Assembly: GCA_002169625.2 (NCBI GenBank)
Contig: NHJW02000040.1
Span: 19,002 to 54,195, forward strand
Direction: 5' to 3'
Origin: Gammaproteobacteria bacterium TMED225
GTDB taxonomy: Bacteria > Pseudomonadota > Gammaproteobacteria > Magnimaribacterales > D2472
Length of the DNA stretch: 35,194 nt
The notes under the pieces were generated by a model. The model saw only the letters and a program-made list of their open reading frames with translations, was not told the origin of the DNA and ran no database searches. Shown piece by piece: positions 25,245 through 35,126 of this stretch. Within the stretch, counting starts at the first letter, position 1; each line of letters starts with the position of its first letter. The translations under genes were made by a program, and so were the position numbers.

Positions 25245-26366
25245 GTGTCATTTAAAGCCATTTTAGCACTTGAGGATGGAAGTGTATTCCATGGAAAGGG
25301 TTTTGGGAAAGAAATTTTTGATGTTGGTGAACTTGTATTTAATACCTCAATGACAGGATACCAAGAGATCATCACAGATCCATCCTATAAAAAGCAGATT
25401 ATTACTTTCACACATCCTCATATTGGAAATACTGGCATAAATAATGAAGATAGTGAATCACAAATTATTCATGCGTCTGGAATCGTAGTCAAAAACTTAT
25501 GTCAAAATCCGAGTAGTTGGAGATCTGAAATTTCGCTAGATAATTTTTTAATTAAAAATAAAATTATTGGCATCGCAGATGTTGATACTAGAGCTATAAC
25601 TTCTATGCTAAGAGAGAAAGGCGCAATGAATTGCTGCATTGGTGCTTTGTCTATGATATCTGAAAATGATGCAATTGATGCAGCCAAAAAATTTGATGGC
25701 CTTAATGGGATGGATTTAGCAAAAGATGTATCAACGGGGCATAATTATGATTGGAACGAAGGCGTGTGGCCTGACAATTGTAAATCTTCGGAATCTCATC
25801 CAGTGATTGCTTATGATTATGGAATTAAAGAAAATATACTTAGGCTTCTAACCAATCATGTTGGCAAGGTGAAAGTTGTAAATGCTAAGACTCCATTTGA
25901 AGAAATTATAAAACTAAAACCAAAGGGTATTTTCTTATCTAATGGGCCAGGTGATCCAGCTCCCTGTGATTATGCAATTGAAAATATTAAAAAGTTTCTT
26001 AAAAAGAAAATACCAATCTTTGGTATTTGCCTTGGACATCAACTTCTTGCATTAGCAGGCGGAGCAAATACTTATAAAATGAAATTTGGACATCATGGCG
26101 CCAATCATCCCGTACAAGATATCTCTTCAGGAGGTGTATTTATTACAAGCCAAAATCATGGATTTGCTGTAGATGCTGATACCCTTCCTCAAAATATTAA
26201 AGTTACTCATAATTCTTTATTTGACAAATCTCTTCAGGGTATTGAATTTACAGATAGACCTGCTTTTAGCTTTCAAGGACATCCAGAGGCAAGTCCAGGA
26301 CCTCAAGAGATTCAAATCTTATTCAAAAAATTTAGTTTAATGGTCGACGAATATGCCAAAACGTAA
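25245..26366 (+). CDS. carA: CarA, carbamoyl-phosphate synthase small (glutaminase) subunit
   Basis: Hydrolyses glutamine and passes ammonia to CarB for carbamoyl phosphate, the precursor of pyrimidines and arginine. The 373 residues comprise an N-terminal CarA domain ([20 protein letters not shown]) and a class I amidotransferase with nucleophile Cys262 in [24 protein letters not shown] and the late [10 protein letters not shown] supply the other catalytic residues. The GTG start is supported by AAGGAAG. It is the first gene of a plus-strand run to secG and overlaps carB by 14 bases. Confidence 0.97.
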   Translation: MSFKAILALEDGSVFHGKGFGKEIFDVGELVFNTSMTGYQEIITDPSYKKQIITFTHPHIGNTGINNEDSESQIIHASGIVVKNLCQNPSSWRSEISLDNFLIKNKIIGIADVDTRAITSMLREKGAMNCCIGALSMISENDAIDAAKKFDGLNGMDLAKDVSTGHNYDWNEGVWPDNCKSSESHPVIAYDYGIKENILRLLTNHVGKVKVVNAKTPFEEIIKLKPKGIFLSNGPGDPAPCDYAIENIKKFLKKKIPIFGICLGHQLLALAGGANTYKMKFGHHGANHPVQDISSGGVFITSQNHGFAVDADTLPQNIKVTHNSLFDKSLQGIEFTDRPAFSFQGHPEASPGPQEIQILFKKFSLMVDEYAKT

Positions 26367-29300
26367 GGACATATCCTCAGTATTAATAATTGGTGCAGGG
26401 CCAATTATCATTGGTCAGGCATGTGAATTTGACTACTCGGGTGCTCAAGCATGCAAAGCACTTAAAGAAGAAGGTTTTAGAGTGATTCTTGTTAATTCAA
26501 ATCCAGCAACAATCATGACAGATCCACTTCTAGCAGATGCAACGTATATTGAGCCAATTCATTGGAAGTCTGTAGAAAAAATAATTGAAAAAGAGAAACC
26601 TGATGCAATTTTACCAACTATGGGTGGTCAAACTGCTTTGAATACAGCTTTAACACTTGATAAAAAAGGTATTCTTAAAAAACATAATGTTTTTTTAATT
26701 GGAGCAAACAGAACCGCTATTGATAAGGCTGAAGATAGACAGTTATTTGATGAGACAATGCAAGCAATAAATTTAGATACTCCAGCCTCTGGAATAGCAC
26801 ATTCTATGAATGATGCTCTTGAAGTGCAGAAAAAAATTGGGTTCCCCTGCATTATTCGACCGTCTTTTACAATGGGAGGAACTGGAGGAGGGATTGCTTA
26901 TAACATTTCTGAGTTTAAAACTATATGTGAAAAAGGACTTGAATTGTCGCCAACAAATGAACTTTTAATTGATGAATCTCTTATCGGTTGGAAAGAGTTT
27001 GAAATGGAAGTTGTCAGAGATTGTGAAGATAACTGTATTATTGTTTGTTCTATAGAAAATCTTGATCCTATGGGCATTCATACCGGCGACTCAACTACTA
27101 TTGCACCAGCTCAAACACTAACAGATAAAGAATTTCAAATAATGCGCAATGCTTCATTTAAAATTCTCAGAGAAATTGGTGTAGATACTGGTGGATCAAA
27201 TGTTCAATTTGCCGTAAATCCAGAAAACGGAAAGATGGTAGTAATAGAAATGAATCCAAGGGTAAGCAGATCATCAGCTTTAGCATCAAAAGCAACAGGA
27301 TTTCCAATAGCAAAAGTGGCTGCATTATTATCAGTTGGATATACACTAGATGAGCTTAAAAATGACATCACAGGTGGACAGACACCAGCATCATTTGAAC
27401 CAAGTATTGATTATATTGTTACAAAAATACCAAAATTTGCTTTTGAAAAATTTCCACAAGCAAGTCCAAAACTAACAACTCAAATGAAATCTGTTGGAGA
27501 GGTAATGTCCATAGGATCAAATTTCCAGGAGTCATTTCAAAAGGCTCTATGCAGTATGGAGGAAGGACTTAATGGTTTGAACTCTTTATCTAAAAATGGC
27601 TCATTTCCATCGGATGATAAGATTAAAAGCGAACTAACAATTCCTGGCCCAAAAAGACTTTTTTTTCTTGGTGATGCTATTCGAAAAGGCTGGTCATTAG
27701 AAAAAATTTATTTACTTACAAAAATTGATTATTGGTTTTTAGAACAAATTGAAGAATTAATACATAAGGAAAATGAAATTAAGAATATGAAGATTGAAGA
27801 GCTTGATCATCAATATCTTCTAGACGTCAAAGAAAAAGGTTTTTCTGATAATAGAATTGCAGAAATCCTCAAGGAAAATGAAGAAAAAATAAGAGAACAT
27901 AGACAAAAGTTGGGTATAAATCCTATTTTCAGAAGAGTTGATACCTGCGCAGCTGAATTTGCTACCTCAACATGTTATATGTATTCATCATACGGAGGAA
28001 GCTGTGAAAGCAATCCATCTGATCAGAAAAAAATTCTAGTTCTGGGCAGCGGACCAAACAGAATTGGCCAAGGTATTGAGTTTGATTATTGTTGTGTTCA
28101 CGCTTCTTTAGCCATGCAAGAAGAGGGATTTGAATCAATTATGGTTAATTGTAATCCTGAGACAGTATCAACTGACTATGACGTTTCAAATAGATTATAT
28201 TTTGAGCCAATAACAGCTGAAAAAATATTGGATATAATTGAAGTTGAAAAACCTGAGGGAGTCATTATCCAGTTTGGTGGTCAAACCCCACTCAAACTTG
28301 CTGATATATTATCTGAAAGGGGGGTTAATATTTTAGGAACTAATGTTGATGCTATTGATAGATCTGAAGACCGAGAAAGATTTCAAGAATTAGTAAATAA
28401 ACTAAATTTAAAACAACCCTCTAACGCTACGGCCAAAAACTCAAAAGAAGCTCTTATTAAAGCTGAAAAGATAGGATTTCCAATTGTAGTAAGACCATCA
28501 TATGTTCTTGGTGGCAGAGCGATGCAGTTGGTAAATAATATAAAAGAACTTAAGAAATATCTTGATGAGGCTGTAGAGGTTTCTAACAGTAAACCAATTC
28601 TACTTGATAGTTATTTAACAGATGCTATTGAGGTAGATGTTGATGTTGTTTCTGATGGCGAAAATATCCAAATTGGAGGTATTCTTCAGCATATTGAGCA
28701 GGCTGGTATTCACTCTGGTGACTCTGCGTGTTCATTACCTCCATATAGCCTCAACAATGAAATACAAGATGAAATGAAAAATCAAGCAATAAATATTGCC
28801 AAAGAACTTAATATTATTGGTTTGATGAATATTCAATTTGCAGTTAAAAATGATGAGGTCTTTATAATAGAAGTTAATCCACGTGCCTCTCGAACAGTAC
28901 CTTTCATATCAAAAGCTATTGGAAATTCTCTAGCAAAGGTTGCATCAAAGGCGATGATTGGTAGAAGTTTAAAAAATCAAAATTTTAATTCTATCCTTCC
29001 TAAAAATCTATCGTTTGTAAAAGAAGCTGTAATGCCATTTGACAAGTTTCCGCACGTAGATCCTATTTTAGGTCCTGAAATGAAATCTACTGGAGAAGTT
29101 ATGGGTATTGGCCCAAATTTTGGCGAAGCTTATTCAAAGGCTCAGAAAGGTGCTAATAAAGTTTTAAGAAGATCTGGAGAAGTCTTCATAAGTGTAAAAA
29201 AATCAGATAAAAAATATCTTGATAAATTTGCCTCAGAAATAATAGATTATGGGTTTAATATTGTTGCAACTTCAGGTACTGCAGATTATATTGAAAATCT

Positions 29301-29565
29301 TGGTCTGCCCGTTAAAAGAGTTAACAAAGTTACCGAAGGAAGGCCTCATATTGTTGATAAACTTTTAAATAATGAAATCGATTTAGTCATTAATACCACA
29401 GAAGGAACCCAGTCTATAGAGGATTCTTCATCCATTAGACAAAGTGCTTTAAGAAATAAGATTTTTTGCACAACTACAATGTTTGGTGCTTTTGCAATAA
29501 TTGAAGCATTAAAAAGCAATGAAGACAATTGGACTTACAGTACTCTTCAAGAATTAAATAAATAA
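26353..29565 (+). CDS. carB: CarB, carbamoyl-phosphate synthase large subunit
   Basis: Makes carbamoyl phosphate from bicarbonate, ammonia and two ATP. At 1070 residues it has the full E. coli architecture (1073): two homologous ATP-grasp halves, starting with [20 protein letters not shown] near residue 11 and [17 protein letters not shown] near residue 563, the oligomerisation domain between them, and a C-terminal MGS-like allosteric domain (about 935-1070) where ornithine and UMP/IMP bind in E. coli. The ATG at 26353 overlaps the carA end by 14 bases. greA follows after 25 bases, a gap that carries its own promoter-like sequence. Confidence 0.98.
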   Translation: MPKRKDISSVLIIGAGPIIIGQACEFDYSGAQACKALKEEGFRVILVNSNPATIMTDPLLADATYIEPIHWKSVEKIIEKEKPDAILPTMGGQTALNTALTLDKKGILKKHNVFLIGANRTAIDKAEDRQLFDETMQAINLDTPASGIAHSMNDALEVQKKIGFPCIIRPSFTMGGTGGGIAYNISEFKTICEKGLELSPTNELLIDESLIGWKEFEMEVVRDCEDNCIIVCSIENLDPMGIHTGDSTTIAPAQTLTDKEFQIMRNASFKILREIGVDTGGSNVQFAVNPENGKMVVIEMNPRVSRSSALASKATGFPIAKVAALLSVGYTLDELKNDITGGQTPASFEPSIDYIVTKIPKFAFEKFPQASPKLTTQMKSVGEVMSIGSNFQESFQKALCSMEEGLNGLNSLSKNGSFPSDDKIKSELTIPGPKRLFFLGDAIRKGWSLEKIYLLTKIDYWFLEQIEELIHKENEIKNMKIEELDHQYLLDVKEKGFSDNRIAEILKENEEKIREHRQKLGINPIFRRVDTCAAEFATSTCYMYSSYGGSCESNPSDQKKILVLGSGPNRIGQGIEFDYCCVHASLAMQEEGFESIMVNCNPETVSTDYDVSNRLYFEPITAEKILDIIEVEKPEGVIIQFGGQTPLKLADILSERGVNILGTNVDAIDRSEDRERFQELVNKLNLKQPSNATAKNSKEALIKAEKIGFPIVVRPSYVLGGRAMQLVNNIKELKKYLDEAVEVSNSKPILLDSYLTDAIEVDVDVVSDGENIQIGGILQHIEQAGIHSGDSACSLPPYSLNNEIQDEMKNQAINIAKELNIIGLMNIQFAVKNDEVFIIEVNPRASRTVPFISKAIGNSLAKVASKAMIGRSLKNQNFNSILPKNLSFVKEAVMPFDKFPHVDPILGPEMKSTGEVMGIGPNFGEAYSKAQKGANKVLRRSGEVFISVKKSDKKYLDKFASEIIDYGFNIVATSGTADYIENLGLPVKRVNKVTEGRPHIVDKLLNNEIDLVINTTEGTQSIEDSSSIRQSALRNKIFCTTTMFGAFAIIEALKSNEDNWTYSTLQELNK

Positions 29566-29575
29566 TTTATCAAAT

Positions 29576-29584
29576 TGTTATAAT
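29576..29584 (+). promoter_or_regulatory. Extended -10 promoter positioned for a leaderless greA transcript
   Basis: TGTTATAAT is a perfect match to the extended -10 consensus TGnTATAAT. It ends 6 bases before the greA ATG at 29591, so the usual start distance puts +1 at or next to the A of the start codon. No Shine-Dalgarno site precedes this ATG. There is no good -35, which extended -10 promoters can lack. Confidence 0.6.
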
Positions 29585-29590
29585 GCTCTA

Positions 29591-30067
29591 ATGAGTAGAA
29601 CACCACTAACAAAAGAAGGTGAAATTTTAATAAAAGAGAAACTTAATAATTTAAAATTTACACAAAGACCTGAGATATCTCAAGCAATAGCTGAGGCAAG
29701 AGCTCATGGTGATCTTAAAGAAAATGCAGAATACCATGCAGCAAAAGAACTTCAAGGATTAGTTGAGGCAAAAATAAATGAGATGGAAAATGCTCTGGCT
29801 AATGCTCAGGTTATAGACGTTAAGGAGATTCCTGAGACTGGAAGAGTTGTTTTTGGTGCAACCATAAAAATATATGATATTGATAATGATACCGAGATTA
29901 GTTATAAAATTGTTGGAAACCTTGAATCTGATCCCGAAAGTGGATCAATATCTATTGATACTCCAATCGCAAAGACTCTTGTTGGTAAATTTGTAGGTGA
30001 TGAAATAAGTATTGAAACTCCATCAGGAATTCTCAATTACGAAATTCTGGATGTAAAACATAAATAA
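29591..30067 (+). CDS. greA: GreA, transcript cleavage/elongation factor
   Basis: Rescues backtracked RNA polymerase by stimulating cleavage of the transcript 3' end. The 158 residues match E. coli in length: an N-terminal coiled coil (about 1-75) carrying [18 protein letters not shown], with the acidic tip, and a C-terminal FKBP-like domain ([13 protein letters not shown] onward). The start is fixed by the conserved opening MxxxPxTxxG (here [10 protein letters not shown]). The carB-greA order followed by rlmE and ftsH is standard for gammaproteobacteria. It may be transcribed from carA, from its own extended -10, or both. Confidence 0.97.
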   Translation: MSRTPLTKEGEILIKEKLNNLKFTQRPEISQAIAEARAHGDLKENAEYHAAKELQGLVEAKINEMENALANAQVIDVKEIPETGRVVFGATIKIYDIDNDTEISYKIVGNLESDPESGSISIDTPIAKTLVGKFVGDEISIETPSGILNYEILDVKHK

Positions 30068-30069
30068 CT

Positions 30070-30630
30070 ATGCATGCTGATAACTGGGCTCATAAGGCTA
30101 AGCTAATGGGCTATCGTTCAAGGGCAGTTTTTAAATTGGAAGAAATTCTTAGTAAATTCAAACCTAATAAGATTACAACTATTTTAGATTTAGGTTCAGC
30201 TCCAGGCGGCTGGTCACAATTTATTATCAAAAAATATCCGAAATCACAGGTGTTTGCAATAGACACCTTGGATATGGATTCTATAAAAGGAATCAAATTT
30301 TTTAAAGAAAATATCGAGAATATTAATGATATTGAAGACATTGTTAAACTTAAAGGTAAATTTGATCTTGTAATTTCAGATATAGCCCCAAACTTGACAG
30401 GTATTAGTGCAATCGATTGTGAAAATATATTTGACCTTAATAATTTAACAATTAACGCAGCAATAAATTTTTTAGAAGCTAATGGTAGTTTTATTATGAA
30501 AACTTTTCAAAACAACAATTTAAAAAGTTTAAGAAAAGATATGGAATTATCTTTTAATATAGTTCAAACTTATAAACCTGCTGCGTCAAAAAAAAAATCA
30601 GGTGAAATATATCTCTGTGGAGTAAAATAA
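30070..30630 (+). CDS. rlmE: RlmE, 23S rRNA 2'-O-ribose (U2552) methyltransferase
   Basis: Methylates the A-loop uridine of 23S rRNA using SAM. The Lys-Asp-Lys-Glu catalytic set is complete at Lys22 (RSRAVFKL), Asp104 (ISDIAPN), Lys144 (MKTFQ) and Glu179 (GEIYL); the SAM site is LDLGSAPGGWSQ. At 186 residues it is shorter than E. coli (209), mainly because the N-terminal 16-18 residues are absent. No earlier start is possible without overlapping greA, whose stop is 2 bases upstream. It precedes ftsH, as in E. coli. Confidence 0.96.
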   Translation: MHADNWAHKAKLMGYRSRAVFKLEEILSKFKPNKITTILDLGSAPGGWSQFIIKKYPKSQVFAIDTLDMDSIKGIKFFKENIENINDIEDIVKLKGKFDLVISDIAPNLTGISAIDCENIFDLNNLTINAAINFLEANGSFIMKTFQNNNLKSLRKDMELSFNIVQTYKPAASKKKSGEIYLCGVK

Positions 30631-30633
30631 TTT

Positions 30634-32544
30634 ATGAGTAGTTTTGTAAGAAATTTAGTGGTTTGGGTAGTTTTAGGTTCATTGATGGTCTATGTGTTCA
30701 ACAACATAGAAAACTCATCAGCAAGGGAGCAAATTAGTTACAGTCAGTTTAAGCAGGAAGTTCTCTCCGATAGAGTAGCTAAGATTACTTATAAAGGTGA
30801 TCAGATGACGATTATTGGAGATAGACTTGATGGGTCTAAGTTTGAAACCACTCATCCAATCTTTAAAAGAGATGAAGCTGTGGAAACCGCGATAGAAGAA
30901 AATGGAATTATCGCTGTTTACGAAAAAATTGAACAACCTTCAATATTCTCTCAACTTCTTGTTGGCGCTTTTCCAATAATCTTACTTTTAGCGATATTTT
31001 TCTTTTTTATGCGTCAGATGCAAGGTGGAATGTCCGGCAAAGGCGGTCCAATGTCGTTTGGTAGGAGCAAAGCTAAATTAATGGAAGGTGGCAAAGTTAA
31101 GACAACTTTTAAAGATGTTGCTGGATGCGAAGAAGCTAAACAAGATGTGCAAGAGCTAGTTGATTTTCTTAGGGACCCAACAAAGTTTCAAAAGTTAGGC
31201 GGTAAAATACCTAGAGGAGTTCTTATGGTTGGTCCTCCTGGCACTGGTAAAACCTTAATAGCAAGAGCAGTTGCAGGAGAGGCTAAAGTTCCTTTCTTTA
31301 CAATCTCAGGTTCTGATTTTGTTGAAATGTTCGTAGGTGTTGGTGCATCTAGGGTTAGAGATATGTTCGATCAAGCAAAGAAACAATCTCCTTGCATTGT
31401 ATTTATTGACGAGATTGATGCTGTTGGAAGACACAGAGGAACTGGTCTAGGCGGTGGCCATGATGAGAGAGAACAAACATTGAATCAGCTATTGGTAGAA
31501 ATGGATGGTTTTGAGGGAAATGATGGTGTGATTGTTATTGCAGCCACTAATAGGCCTGATGTGTTAGATCCAGCGCTCTTAAGGCCAGGAAGATTTGATA
31601 GACAAGTTGTTGTAGATCTTCCGGATATCAGAGGCAGGGAAGCAATATTAAAAGTTCACATGAGAAAAGTTCCACTTGCAGCTGACGTTGATCCCCTTGT
31701 TATTGCTAGAGGAACTCCAGGATTTTCAGGCGCAGATCTTGCAAATTTAATAAATGAGGCTGCACTTTTTGCAGCAAGATATTCTGACAAAAAAATTGAT
31801 CAATCTCATCTAGATTTAGCAAAAGATAAGATCATGATGGGTGCTGAAAGAAAATCAATGATTCTAAGTGAAGAACAAAAAAGAATCACCGCATTTCATG
31901 AGGCAGGTCATGCGATAGTTGGTAGGCTTTGTCCAACTCACGACCCAGTATATAAAGTTACAATCATCCCAAGAGGAAGAGCCTTAGGTGTAACAATGTT
32001 TTTGCCTGAAGAAGATACATATATGCAAAGTAAAGAGTATCTCCTAGGAAGAATAGCTACACTTTTTGGCGGAAGGATCGCTGAAAGCATAATCAATGGC
32101 AATCAGGGTATTACGACTGGTGCATCAAATGATATTGAAGTGGCAACTGGAATTGCAACAAATATGGTTACAAAGTGGGGCTTCTCGGATGAACTAGGAA
32201 CAATTAAATATGGAGAGGATGAAGGAAGTCCGTTTTTAGGTAGGTCTGCTTCAAATCCTGCTCAAATTAGAAGTGATCAAACATCTAAACTAATTGATTC
32301 AGAAGTTAAATCTATAATTGATACGTGTTATAAAAGAGCTGAAAAATTGCTAAAAGAAAACTTAGACAAACTAAATGTCATGGCAGATGCTCTATTGAAA
32401 TATGAAACAATTGATGCTCCTCAAATTGATGACATTATGGCAGGAGCAACACCTAGAGAACCAAAAGGATGGTCTGACGATGATTCATCTAAAGGTAAAA
32501 CTTCTAAGAAATCTTCAATTAAAGGTGCTGCAGAAGAGTTATAA
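30634..32544 (+). CDS. ftsH: FtsH, ATP-dependent zinc metalloprotease
   Basis: A membrane-anchored AAA+ protease that degrades unneeded membrane and regulatory proteins; in E. coli it sets lipid A levels through LpxC. Of 636 residues, membrane spans are at about 6-24 and 107-127 with a periplasmic domain between. The AAA module has Walker A GPPGTGKT at 200-207, Walker [10 protein letters not shown] and the second-region-of-homology Arg residues ([12 protein letters not shown]). The zinc site HEAGH is at 422-426. The C-terminus is a Lys/Ser-rich tail. It lies 3 bases after rlmE and 9 before glmM; folP, often between ftsH and glmM, is absent. Confidence 0.98.
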   Translation: MSSFVRNLVVWVVLGSLMVYVFNNIENSSAREQISYSQFKQEVLSDRVAKITYKGDQMTIIGDRLDGSKFETTHPIFKRDEAVETAIEENGIIAVYEKIEQPSIFSQLLVGAFPIILLLAIFFFFMRQMQGGMSGKGGPMSFGRSKAKLMEGGKVKTTFKDVAGCEEAKQDVQELVDFLRDPTKFQKLGGKIPRGVLMVGPPGTGKTLIARAVAGEAKVPFFTISGSDFVEMFVGVGASRVRDMFDQAKKQSPCIVFIDEIDAVGRHRGTGLGGGHDEREQTLNQLLVEMDGFEGNDGVIVIAATNRPDVLDPALLRPGRFDRQVVVDLPDIRGREAILKVHMRKVPLAADVDPLVIARGTPGFSGADLANLINEAALFAARYSDKKIDQSHLDLAKDKIMMGAERKSMILSEEQKRITAFHEAGHAIVGRLCPTHDPVYKVTIIPRGRALGVTMFLPEEDTYMQSKEYLLGRIATLFGGRIAESIINGNQGITTGASNDIEVATGIATNMVTKWGFSDELGTIKYGEDEGSPFLGRSASNPAQIRSDQTSKLIDSEVKSIIDTCYKRAEKLLKENLDKLNVMADALLKYETIDAPQIDDIMAGATPREPKGWSDDDSSKGKTSKKSSIKGAAEEL

Positions 32545-32553
32545 TACTTTTCT

Positions 32554-33876
32554 ATGAGTTTAAAATTTGGCACTGATGGTATAAGGGGTCCCGTCGAAAG
32601 CCTAATAACCCCAGAGGCATGCTTGAAAATAGGATATGCAACTGGTCGAGTTATGAAAGAACTTGGCTGGGAAACTGTTGTTATAGGTAAAGACACTAGA
32701 ATTTCGGGTTATATGCTTGAATCAGCTCTTCAAGCTGGATTTATATCTTCAGGTGTTAATGTTCAACTCGCTGGCCCTTTACCAACTCCTGGTGTCGCAT
32801 ATCTTACCAAAACATTAAGAAACAAATTTGGAGTTGTAATAAGCGCATCTCATAATGATTTTCTTGATAACGGAATCAAAATATTTAATGATAATGGAGA
32901 AAAAATTTCTAGAGATATTGAAAGAAGAATTGAGAAATATATTAAGTCTAAAATAATTCCTGTAGAAACATCAAAAATAGGTAAAGCCTACAGATTTGAT
33001 GAATCTGGACCGAGATATATTGAATTTTGTAAATCAATTGTCCCTTCAAATATATCATTTTCATCTTTAAGAATTGTTATAGATTGTGCTAATGGAGCTT
33101 GCTATAAAGTGAGTCCAAAGGTTTTTGAAGAGTTGGGAGCAGAAGTCATAATAATAGGGAATGAGCCTGATGGATACAATATTAACAAAGGCTGTGGATC
33201 AACAAATCCTGATTTAATTAGAACAAATGTTGTTAAGCATAGAGCAGACTATGGTATTTCTCTTGATGGTGATGGAGATAGAGTGATCATAGCAGATCAA
33301 AGAGGTGAATTACTCGATGGAGATGATCTATTATATATATTAGCTTTTTCTAATCCTAATAGAACAGGTCCATGGTCTGGAGTAGTTGGAACCAAAATGA
33401 GCAATCTTGGCCTAGAAGAAGGTATAAAAAAACTTGGATATAAATTTGTTAGAGCAGATGTTGGCGATAAGCATGTTAGTGAAGCACTACTTAAACATGG
33501 ATGGATGCTTGGAGGTGAAACCTCTGGTCATATTATATGTAAAGATTTAGTTAGCACGGGTGATGGAACAATAGCGGCATTAAAAGTAATATCTTCCTTA
33601 TTAATATTAGATAAAAAGCCTAGCGATGTTTTATCAAATTATACTAAAATTCCTCAAATTAATAAGAATATAAATGTTAAAAACAAAGATATAGTTAATG
33701 ATAAAGAATTAAAATCATTAATTAAAAGTATTGAATCTGATATTACCGTTGGTAGAGTTTTAGTGAGGCCGTCGGGAACAGAATCAAAAATTAGAATTAT
33801 GATAGAGGCACAAGAAGAGCGAGTAGCTGAAAAGTTTTCAGAAGATATTTTAAAAATTATTGAATCAAAATCATAG
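32554..33876 (+). CDS. glmM: GlmM, phosphoglucosamine mutase
   Basis: Converts glucosamine-6-phosphate to glucosamine-1-phosphate for peptidoglycan and lipid A. It has 440 residues (E. coli 445). The phosphorylated active-site serine is Ser99 in ISASHND, the metal loop is SLDGDGDR, and the sugar-binding loop is GGETSGH. The phosphate-binding C-terminal loop RPSGTESKIRIM is present. In E. coli and Pseudomonas it follows folP; here it follows ftsH directly. Its TAG is immediately followed by the tpiA ATG. Confidence 0.97.
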   Translation: MSLKFGTDGIRGPVESLITPEACLKIGYATGRVMKELGWETVVIGKDTRISGYMLESALQAGFISSGVNVQLAGPLPTPGVAYLTKTLRNKFGVVISASHNDFLDNGIKIFNDNGEKISRDIERRIEKYIKSKIIPVETSKIGKAYRFDESGPRYIEFCKSIVPSNISFSSLRIVIDCANGACYKVSPKVFEELGAEVIIIGNEPDGYNINKGCGSTNPDLIRTNVVKHRADYGISLDGDGDRVIIADQRGELLDGDDLLYILAFSNPNRTGPWSGVVGTKMSNLGLEEGIKKLGYKFVRADVGDKHVSEALLKHGWMLGGETSGHIICKDLVSTGDGTIAALKVISSLLILDKKPSDVLSNYTKIPQINKNINVKNKDIVNDKELKSLIKSIESDITVGRVLVRPSGTESKIRIMIEAQEERVAEKFSEDILKIIESKS

Positions 33877-34629
33877 ATGATTATTGCTAATTGGAAATGC
33901 AACGGAAATAAAACCATGATCAAGGATTGGTTTATATCTTATTTAAATAAAATCAAAAATAATGGAATAGATGTTGGAACTGTTGGCATAGCTCCACCTT
34001 CAATTTTCTTTAATGAAGTTTTTAATCAAATAAAAAAAAATAACTTAGATATCTTGACCTGTACACAAGATATTGCTGGATCTTCAAGAAAATGCACTGG
34101 AGCGATTTCAAGTGAAATGCTTCAAAAAATTCATGCTTTTTCTTTTTGCATAGTTGGACATTCAGAAAGAAGAACTTTGTATAATGAAGATAATAATATA
34201 ATTCAAGATAAAATATTTGAATGCTTAAAATCTGATATCAATCCTATATTATGTGTTGGTGAGACAGAGGAAGAGAATAAACTCGGTAAAACTGAGGAAA
34301 TTATTCAAGATCAACTAAGTATCTTAAATAATTTAGACATCACAGATAAGACTACAATTGCGTATGAACCAATATGGGCAATTGGAACTGGTAAAACTCC
34401 TGTTCCTACAAAAGTAAATCAAATTCATAAATTTATTAAAGATGTTGTACAATCCAACTCTATAAATCAGCAAAAACCCAAAGTTTTATATGGTGGAAGC
34501 GTAACTGAAAAAAATGCTGAAAGCTTTTTTAGAAGCGAACATGTAGATGGTGCTTTAATTGGAGGAGCTTCATTAAGTGGAGCAATATTTGCGGAAATAG
34601 TGAATATTAAAAATGAAATAAAAATATAA
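33877..34629 (+). CDS. tpiA: Triose-phosphate isomerase
   Basis: Interconverts dihydroxyacetone phosphate and glyceraldehyde-3-phosphate. The 250-residue TIM barrel has Lys7 (NWKCNGN), His95 (IVGHSERR) and base Glu164 (AYEPIWAIGTGK), and the phosphate-binding LYGGSV and GALIGGASL segments. The glmM-tpiA-secG order is common in Pseudomonas-like gammaproteobacteria. It abuts glmM and shares one base with secG (TAATG). Confidence 0.97.
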   Translation: MIIANWKCNGNKTMIKDWFISYLNKIKNNGIDVGTVGIAPPSIFFNEVFNQIKKNNLDILTCTQDIAGSSRKCTGAISSEMLQKIHAFSFCIVGHSERRTLYNEDNNIIQDKIFECLKSDINPILCVGETEEENKLGKTEEIIQDQLSILNNLDITDKTTIAYEPIWAIGTGKTPVPTKVNQIHKFIKDVVQSNSINQQKPKVLYGGSVTEKNAESFFRSEHVDGALIGGASLSGAIFAEIVNIKNEIKI

Positions 34630-34940
34630 TGATTATCTTTTTAACAGTCATATGCATAATTTTAGCAGTTGTCATTATCGCAATTGTTTTACTTCAGCAA
34701 GGTAAGGGTTCTGATTTAGGTTCTGCATTCGGAGGAGGATCATCAAATTCTATGTTTGGTGCTTTGGGGCCTTCTAATTTTCTCGGAAAATTTACATATA
34801 TAGTTGTAGCAGTATGGTTAGTTCTTTCATTTTTATTAGCATTCTTGTTAAAAAATCAAAATACAGAAGTAATATTTGAAACGCCTTTAATAGAAGAAGC
34901 CATAGAGGATGGAATATCGGAAGAAATACCAATCGACTAG
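34629..34940 (+). CDS. secG: SecG, preprotein translocase subunit
   Basis: A small inner-membrane subunit of the SecYEG channel that helps SecA-driven export. It has 103 residues with two membrane spans (about 2-20 and 55-75) and the conserved loop VLLQQGKGSDLGSAFGGG followed by FLGKFT. The tail after residue 78 is acidic. It is the last gene of the carA-to-secG run. Its stop is only 5 bases from the 3' end of the oppositely oriented tRNA-Leu gene, so any read-through makes RNA antisense to that tRNA. Confidence 0.95.
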   Translation: MIIFLTVICIILAVVIIAIVLLQQGKGSDLGSAFGGGSSNSMFGALGPSNFLGKFTYIVVAVWLVLSFLLAFLLKNQNTEVIFETPLIEEAIEDGISEEIPID

Positions 34941-34945
34941 ATAAT

Positions 34946-35032
34946 TGGTGCCGAAGGCGGGACTCGAACCCGCACGAGTTTTCACTCACTAGCCCCTCAA
35001 GCTAGCGTGTCTACCAATTCCACCACTTCGGC
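34946..35032 (-). tRNA. leuU: tRNA-Leu (anticodon GAG), CCA encoded
   Basis: Read on the minus strand, an 87-base class II tRNA. The acceptor stem GCCGAAG pairs with CTTCGGC, followed by A and an encoded CCA at 34948-34946. The anticodon stem CTAGC/GCTAG encloses TTGAGGG, giving anticodon GAG (34998-34996). The long variable arm GTGAGTGAAAACTCGTGC folds as expected for Leu, and the T arm is GCGGGTTCGAGTCCCGC. E. coli leuU (tRNA-Leu GAG) also lies between secG and metY, but on the same strand as both; here the gene is inverted. Confidence 0.96.
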
Positions 35033-35043
35033 AAAAGACCGTG

Positions 35044-35049
35044 ATTATA
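35044..35049 (-). promoter_or_regulatory. Probable -10 element for the tRNA-Leu gene
   Basis: On the minus strand this is TATAAT, a perfect -10, 11 bases before the tRNA 5' end, so transcription would start about 5 bases before the mature end. The matching -35 region is weak. Confidence 0.5.
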
Positions 35050-35082
35050 ACAATATTATATTTGATCGAATATAAAATAAAC

Positions 35083-35111
35083 TTGACCAATCTATGTTAC
35101 TTTCATAAACT
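35083..35111 (+). promoter_or_regulatory. Probable promoter of the initiator tRNA gene
   Basis: TTGACC (35083-35088) and TAAACT (35106-35111) are separated by 17 bases. The predicted start near 35118 leaves a short leader before the tRNA. The GC-rich bases GCTGCG at 35120-35125 resemble the discriminator of stringently controlled stable-RNA promoters. Confidence 0.6.
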
Positions 35112-35126
35112 TCATGTTCGCTGCGT

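Noticed and set aside
34792-34989. Minus-strand frame spanning secG and the tRNA-Leu 3' half
   Set aside because: Its N-terminal part (CGFESRLRH) is a translated tRNA T arm, a classic spurious ORF.
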